Shown: positions 59,501-64,000 of the stretch, piece after piece
Numbering within the stretch: position 1 is the stretch's first letter
How the letters are laid out: every line of letters starts with the position of its first letter
Assembly: GCA_936450465.1 (NCBI GenBank)
Contig: OW388300.1
Span: 45,664,358 to 45,728,357 of the forward strand
Reading direction: 5' to 3'
DNA from: Gibbula magus
Taxonomy: Eukaryota > Mollusca > Gastropoda > Trochida > Trochidae
Length of the DNA: 64,000 bases
Made by a program: the position numbers and the translations under genes
Notes under the pieces: model-generated
What the model was told of the DNA's origin: nothing
The model's input: the letters and a program-made list of their open reading frames with translations, nothing else
Database searches by the model: none

Positions 59501-60427
59501 TTTAAACGGTTGCGGTTTTGAAAGCATTCGGAACAGACAAAAGGATAGCTGTTTGGAGTTATCTGCCCCTAGTTTCTCGCACCGAAAGCATTTGCTGGGC
59601 ATCTTTTGATTGGCTAGCTGAATTGCGCCCGAACACGCTAGTGTACGGGGTGCTTTCAGACGGTTTGGCGTGGAAACCCATGAACGAGTTCGTATCCCGG
59701 TAGATGCACTATTTTGCATTTTTATTCCACGGAAAACCGTCGATTTTAATCAGACTGGGGTTCACTCTAGGAGAGATAAAGAAAGGCCAGATAAATGATG
59801 TTTACCGCGTTCATACAGGCGAAGTAGTTTCACAAAGAAATCCGCTAACACCACCTACCCGCCTATCACGAAATATGTATCCATTGTCGTATCAAGTACA
59901 ATCCACGACTAGTGATTAGAAAAAGAACTCCTTCCTGTCAAGAACTACTGGGCAGTGGAATAGTCTCGAGACATTTCGCTCTCGAGTCTCAAATACTCAC
60001 TAACCGAAGATATACTCAGTCTGTTTTATCCTGTTTTAAATCTTTTCAACTGCTCTCCCGCATCCCACCATGCCAGCACGTGAACATAATCAGCTTTTTG
60101 ATTGTATTGTATTGTGGACGTTAACCGGAAGAAGAAAAATAAGAAGCAAACAATAACTCGCTTAACGGAATACTACAACGGAAAATGTCAAAATATATAT
60201 GAACAGTTGAAACTCACTGTTTCTCCATATGTAACTATCGCCCACTTGCCGTCACTAGACAAGCCTTTGTAGGGGAGACAACTCCCTCCTGTCAACAGTC
60301 CAAGTCGTCCGTAAGTAGTGCTCGGGCCACTTCGGATGTTGACGTTTGTCGTTGCGCATCCTTTCAGCGCACATTCCACGCCAGCCAAAGTGATGACGTA
60401 TAGTAGACATACGAGTAGAACCTTCAT
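56568..60427 (-). CDS. Secreted SH3b + peptidoglycan recognition protein (amidase), 5 exons
   Basis: Exons 60218-60427, 58479-58512, 58052-58258, 57395-57508, 56568-56782 join to 780 bases, 259 residues, all with GT/AG. Signal peptide ([20 protein letters not shown]) then a bacterial-type SH3 domain about 20-80 ([16 protein letters not shown] … AWIYKRYL). A short Thr/Pro linker leads to the PGRP domain from C92 ([13 protein letters not shown]). Zinc/catalytic residues of T7-lysozyme-type amidases are all present: H122 in VYIHHG, Y157 in DIGYSF, H231 in GHRD and C239 in STSCPG. So it should cleave the N-acetylmuramoyl-L-Ala bond of bacterial cell walls, with the SH3b domain aiding wall binding. 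SH3b-PGRP fusions are known from bivalves as antibacterial effectors. A LINE fragment (58700-59460) sits in intron 1. A broken duplicate lies at 48060-50231. Confidence 0.93.
58700..59460 (+). pseudogene. Non-LTR retrotransposon fragment with tandem triplication
   Basis: Plus-strand frames show '[16 protein letters not shown]' (about 58710-58755), '[16 protein letters not shown]' (about 58827-58875), and at 59185-59295 '[20 protein letters not shown]' then '[20 protein letters not shown]', followed by a TAG. This is the end of a Jockey/RTE-type reverse transcriptase. The intervening 103-base segment ('gattcctctagcgaaacgtg' … 'ccttgaatgttgaagcac') is present three times in tandem (about 58909, 59009, 59114; the last is shortened). 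Inserted in intron 1 of the intact PGRP gene; absent from the broken PGRP duplicate. Confidence 0.75.
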
Positions 60428-60429
60428 CG

Positions 60430-61975
60430 TTGCTATTTTTGGATATAAACAAAACAGAACATATAAATATAGTCACAAGTAACGATAAAGGATTCAGAGC
60501 ATACATAAATCAAATGTTTTGAATGTAACCATCGTTCTTTTGTAATTACGCATCTTTTGAAGAAAGTTCCATGTCTCTAGGATTAATGAGATCCACATTT
60601 CAATGTTGAAATTGCATGTTTTTAAAGTCCTGGAAAAAAGCCCAAATTGTGCCGTAACTATCAACTTTTATATGATAATGATCTGAACTTGAATCGTTAA
60701 GCGTTAAGCATCGTTAAGTGTCCGGGAACAAATTGCAATTAAGAACTGAGACATAAGTCTATATGCGACAGAGGTATGTCCCTTTAAACATTAAGTCAAA
60801 ATACGAACATTTAAAAAAAGACCATATTCAAGGGGAGATAAGTTTAGTTCTAGAACGAAAATTCAAAGGTTTGGCTCGATGCTCTGTTAACCATTCATTT
60901 ATCTTCAAAATGAGCTATCATACACAGCTGTATGTGTTGCTGGGATTTAGAAGAAGATTTTTAAAGACGCACGCCCTCAAAATCGCGAAATGTCGGTACA
61001 TTTTCAGTTTTTTTAAATAGCAAACATCTATTACTATGGCCGTCAATCCCTATAGGTCTAATCGATGCAGAATGTTGTTGCCCACATTTTGGCGAAGGTT
61101 GTATGAAATTATCTTATTTTGTTATTGAGCTATTGAGGTTTGAAGTTTGCATTTTTTTCCAAAAATTCAAGATTTCAGGTACTCACTGTGTAAAAGGTAT
61201 TGCGAATAAGAACCCGTGATTGAATGATCAATACATATAACGCCTCAGCTACAGTATGTTCAAATAGCAGCTTTCTAGTGTTTATATCTTCAGATGAGAA
61301 TATTTTCAAAGGTGCATGGGGTCGGGAAATTTTCAAAGGTGCAAAAAAACAATATGGCGGCTAAACCACGTGACTTCGCCATGATTTCCGTGTTTACTCG
61401 TATTGACATTGTGCATCTTTTACAAACAGTTTCAAGTCTTTAAGTGCGTTTTAATTTTTTTCCCATGTTACAAATTTACATTTAGATTCGAACTGGACCT
61501 CTAACGGCTGGTCCGAATGGGCCCAAAAGCTTCGCAGCTCTATTCCAAATTAAGGGCCATCAGTGTGTGAAATTTGGTTGGATTTGCTTTAGTCGTTTTG
61601 GCTGAATCCTCTACACAAAATTCGTGAAATAATAAACACCCCAATAACAATAAGGATTCATCAATTTACTGAATCCTTAATAACATGTACAAGGGCCACC
61701 TTATATGAATAATGATATTAAAAGTTAGGTTTTTATTGAAGAATTGTCACTTTCACGACATCTTAGGACCTTTGATTACCAGGATGATTTATGTTTGTAT
61801 ATTTTCATAATAGTTTTTCTATGCATTGTATTTATAAAAGACAAACATGACATACAACCCAGAAATTTGGCATCACACATTTAACAAATCTCTATAACTG
61901 TAGTTCCTTAAACATGAATAGTCGACAATACAATATAACTGTCTTTTAAATCGTCTTTTAAGAAAGTTATATATC
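60430..61975. other. Upstream region of the PGRP gene, no gene seen
   Basis: The PGRP promoter should lie here, but I cannot place a TATA box or immune (NF-kB-like) site with confidence. Short frames such as 60763-61020 lack any motif. Confidence 0.4.
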
Positions 61976-61977
61976 AA

Positions 61978-62200
61978 TTACAGACTTGGTCTGCTTAAAC
62001 TTATGATAAACTGTGGAAGATATACCTCACTCGAAAGAATACATGTACAAAGACTTTGTCCATTATGACGCTGTAGAAGACGAAATATGAGAACACTCAA
62101 ACACTGTAACAATGTACCAATGCCATGGCGCCAATATCTCAAGACACAAAGAATGAACAATTTGGACTAAATTCAATTTTTCTGACATTTCATTTTCTTT
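61978..62200 (+). mobile_element. Possible LINE tail fragment
   Basis: Plus-strand frames hold 'CGRYTSLERIHVQRLCPL' and, one frame shifted, 'DAVEDEI', which resembles the C-terminal zinc-motif area of LINE polymerases (GRY…R.CxxC…EDE.HF). Short and frameshifted, so tentative. Confidence 0.35.
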
Positions 62201-64000
62201 AGTATTTTAAAGTACAAGTGGAGAAATAGCAAATGCTCAAGGACACTATTCACAAGAAGACATCCAGTAGTTGCATGTTTTACCAAAAAAATATTCGAAA
62301 CTGATACGTTACGTTGTTTATATAACATTTCATTCCCATAACTATTGGGGTGTCAACCATTTGTACAATGAGTAAACTACACATTTTACATGAGTTTGTC
62401 GATATTAACCTGATTTATATAAGAACTAAATCATACATACCAGAAAATGTCCTATCAAAGACGAGTGTAATAGTATATATTACCATTTTGTCATACAAAA
62501 TTAGGATGATATATTGAAATTATCTCTGTTTATAAAACATGGATTGTTCTTAGAAATTAAAATCATTGTGTATCATGCGTACCGCCAAATGAATGTAATT
62601 GTATGCAAATTTCAATGTAACAAATTACCTTTTTTCCCTTCACAATTCTGTAAAATTGTCTTATATTAAATACATAAATTTATGTATGGGCCAGAGGCCT
62701 TAAGTACAGATAAACTATCTTTGATATATTTACTAAGAGACCTTTCTATGAATTATTTTACAAAACATCGTAATTTTCTCTTTGTATCATTTTCATTGAC
62801 AGTTATAACACATGTAAACAAATATAAATACACAAAACTACTCACCTTCTTGCCAGCAAAGTACAAGTTGACGAGCTACTTCAACCCAACCCTATGCTAT
62901 CAAAGACCCGCCGCTACACTTGACATGAGCAGCTTTAATCCATATATACTTGGTCGGTTAACTTCATGTTTACTCATACACAGTCAACCCGGATACTTCC
63001 TGACTGTTCGCGTCAGTGCCTCTAGAAAAATATCCTTCTCTTTTCTTACCCATTACAAACTCTCTCTTCTCCCCCCCCCCCCCTACATCCATCCCTCCCC
63101 AACCTTCATTTTTCGCCCTTAAAGTCAACATGTTCACGTCATCCTCATCCGACTCTTTCCGAAACGGTCCCTGATATGAATATATTTCAGTTATCCTCCC
63201 AACACTCTTCATCCTTCGCTATCCACCTGATTCGTCCTTGATGCGCTATTTCAGAGTCTTCTTATTCGCTATGTGCCCTTTATTACACATATTTATTTTA
63301 GGATATTGCTTTTGAATGTTAAACACTTCCTATTTCAAACAAGTTCTTAAATATACCGGGCCTTTATTTTCGAAACATGTGTAGCCCTACCAAGCTGTTA
63401 AGTCAATAATTGAAACAAAATCGAAGATCCAAACTAAAGAGCCATTGAATAATTCTCATAACACGTATTTCATTCTCATGCATGCCGAAAGACCACACGT
63501 GCTTATTTAAGTAAAATCAAGTTCACTTGACTTGCACGTACATGTAGTCATACCAAATTGCCACATATACGATAATGGCTTGTTTCCAACAATATTTGAT
63601 GTGCATTAATTGTATAACGGTAAGGAGGCCATTGGTCCGTGTAGAAACAAATACAGTGAAATATATTTCAGACAATATGGTTGAGACTATTTACATGAAT
63701 ATAAATATATAATATATTTACGCTAACATTTGGTAGAATTCTTTTTACACGGTGCATGTTTAATAAATAGCGATATTTTTTAAACATTTTGTTTAAAGCG
63801 GATGGACAATCGAAATCTGGAAGGTATAAAGTTCTTAAATTTGCATATGCGTCACAAACAAATAAACAGTGTAATTCATCTTCAAAAGATCTACATTACT
63901 ACAGTTACTCATGTTAGATATTTTAGCTATTTCCCTGACATGTTTACATGTTACATTACAGAGGAGATGTAGTTGTTGGATACGTAGTAAGCACGGTGAT
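62200..64000. other. AT-rich region without recognised gene
   Basis: The 146-codon plus-strand frame at 62682-63122 has no recognisable motif and crosses a run of 14 or so cytosines (about 63067-63081), so it is probably fortuitous. The C-run followed by 'tacatccatccctcccc' is a simple-sequence tract. Nothing else seen to the window end. Confidence 0.4.

Noticed and set aside
62682..63122. 146-codon plus-strand frame
   Set aside because: It runs through a homopolymer C tract, has no motif and no splice partner; AT-rich DNA without stops by chance.

Overview
The window is nuclear DNA of an invertebrate animal, most likely a bivalve mollusc. It is AT-rich, its genes are split by small GT/AG introns, and it is packed with dispersed repeats. 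Several repeats have the layout known from bivalves: tandem cores followed by a (GGAC)n microsatellite and a terminal hairpin ('pearl'/Helentron-like elements). The protein set (an SH3b-PGRP amidase, tandem polypeptide GalNAc-transferases, a secreted EF-hand protein) also fits a mollusc. The assignment to species is not possible from the sequence alone.

Five gene loci can be supported. (1) 3802-4749, minus: a type II membrane, glycosyltransferase-like protein on one coding exon. (2) 13320-18085, plus: a five-exon gene for a secreted, calmodulin-sized protein with four EF-hands. (3) About 20124-29754, minus: polypeptide N-acetylgalactosaminyltransferase A, ten exons resolved, last exon uncertain. 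(4) 34981-44463, minus: polypeptide N-acetylgalactosaminyltransferase B, eleven exons giving 688 residues; A and B are head-to-tail tandem paralogues with the same intron phases at every resolved junction. (5) 56568-60427, minus: a complete five-exon SH3b + peptidoglycan recognition protein (259 residues) with all zinc-amidase residues. A broken second copy of this gene lies at about 48060-50231.

Between and inside these genes lie mobile elements: pearl/Helentron-like repeats (1-3500, 7594-8310, 10620-10890, 34190-34770), a Crypton-like tyrosine recombinase remnant with an 18-bp minisatellite (6429-7413), a pair of near-identical foldback elements flanking the EF-hand gene, a TTAA-flanked MITE family of at least five clear copies, fragments of non-LTR retrotransposons (22.9, 45.8-47.0, 53.7-54.0, 58.7-59.4 kb), a degenerate DIRS-like retroelement (51.2-53.3 kb), and a 2.1-kb array of a 43-bp satellite between the two GalNAc-transferase genes.

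Functionally, the two GalNAc-transferases would start mucin-type O-glycosylation in the Golgi and the first gene may also act on glycans there; the PGRP is a secreted antibacterial amidase; the EF-hand protein is predicted to bind calcium outside the cell. No prokaryote-like operon, CRISPR array, rRNA or convincing tRNA gene was seen.
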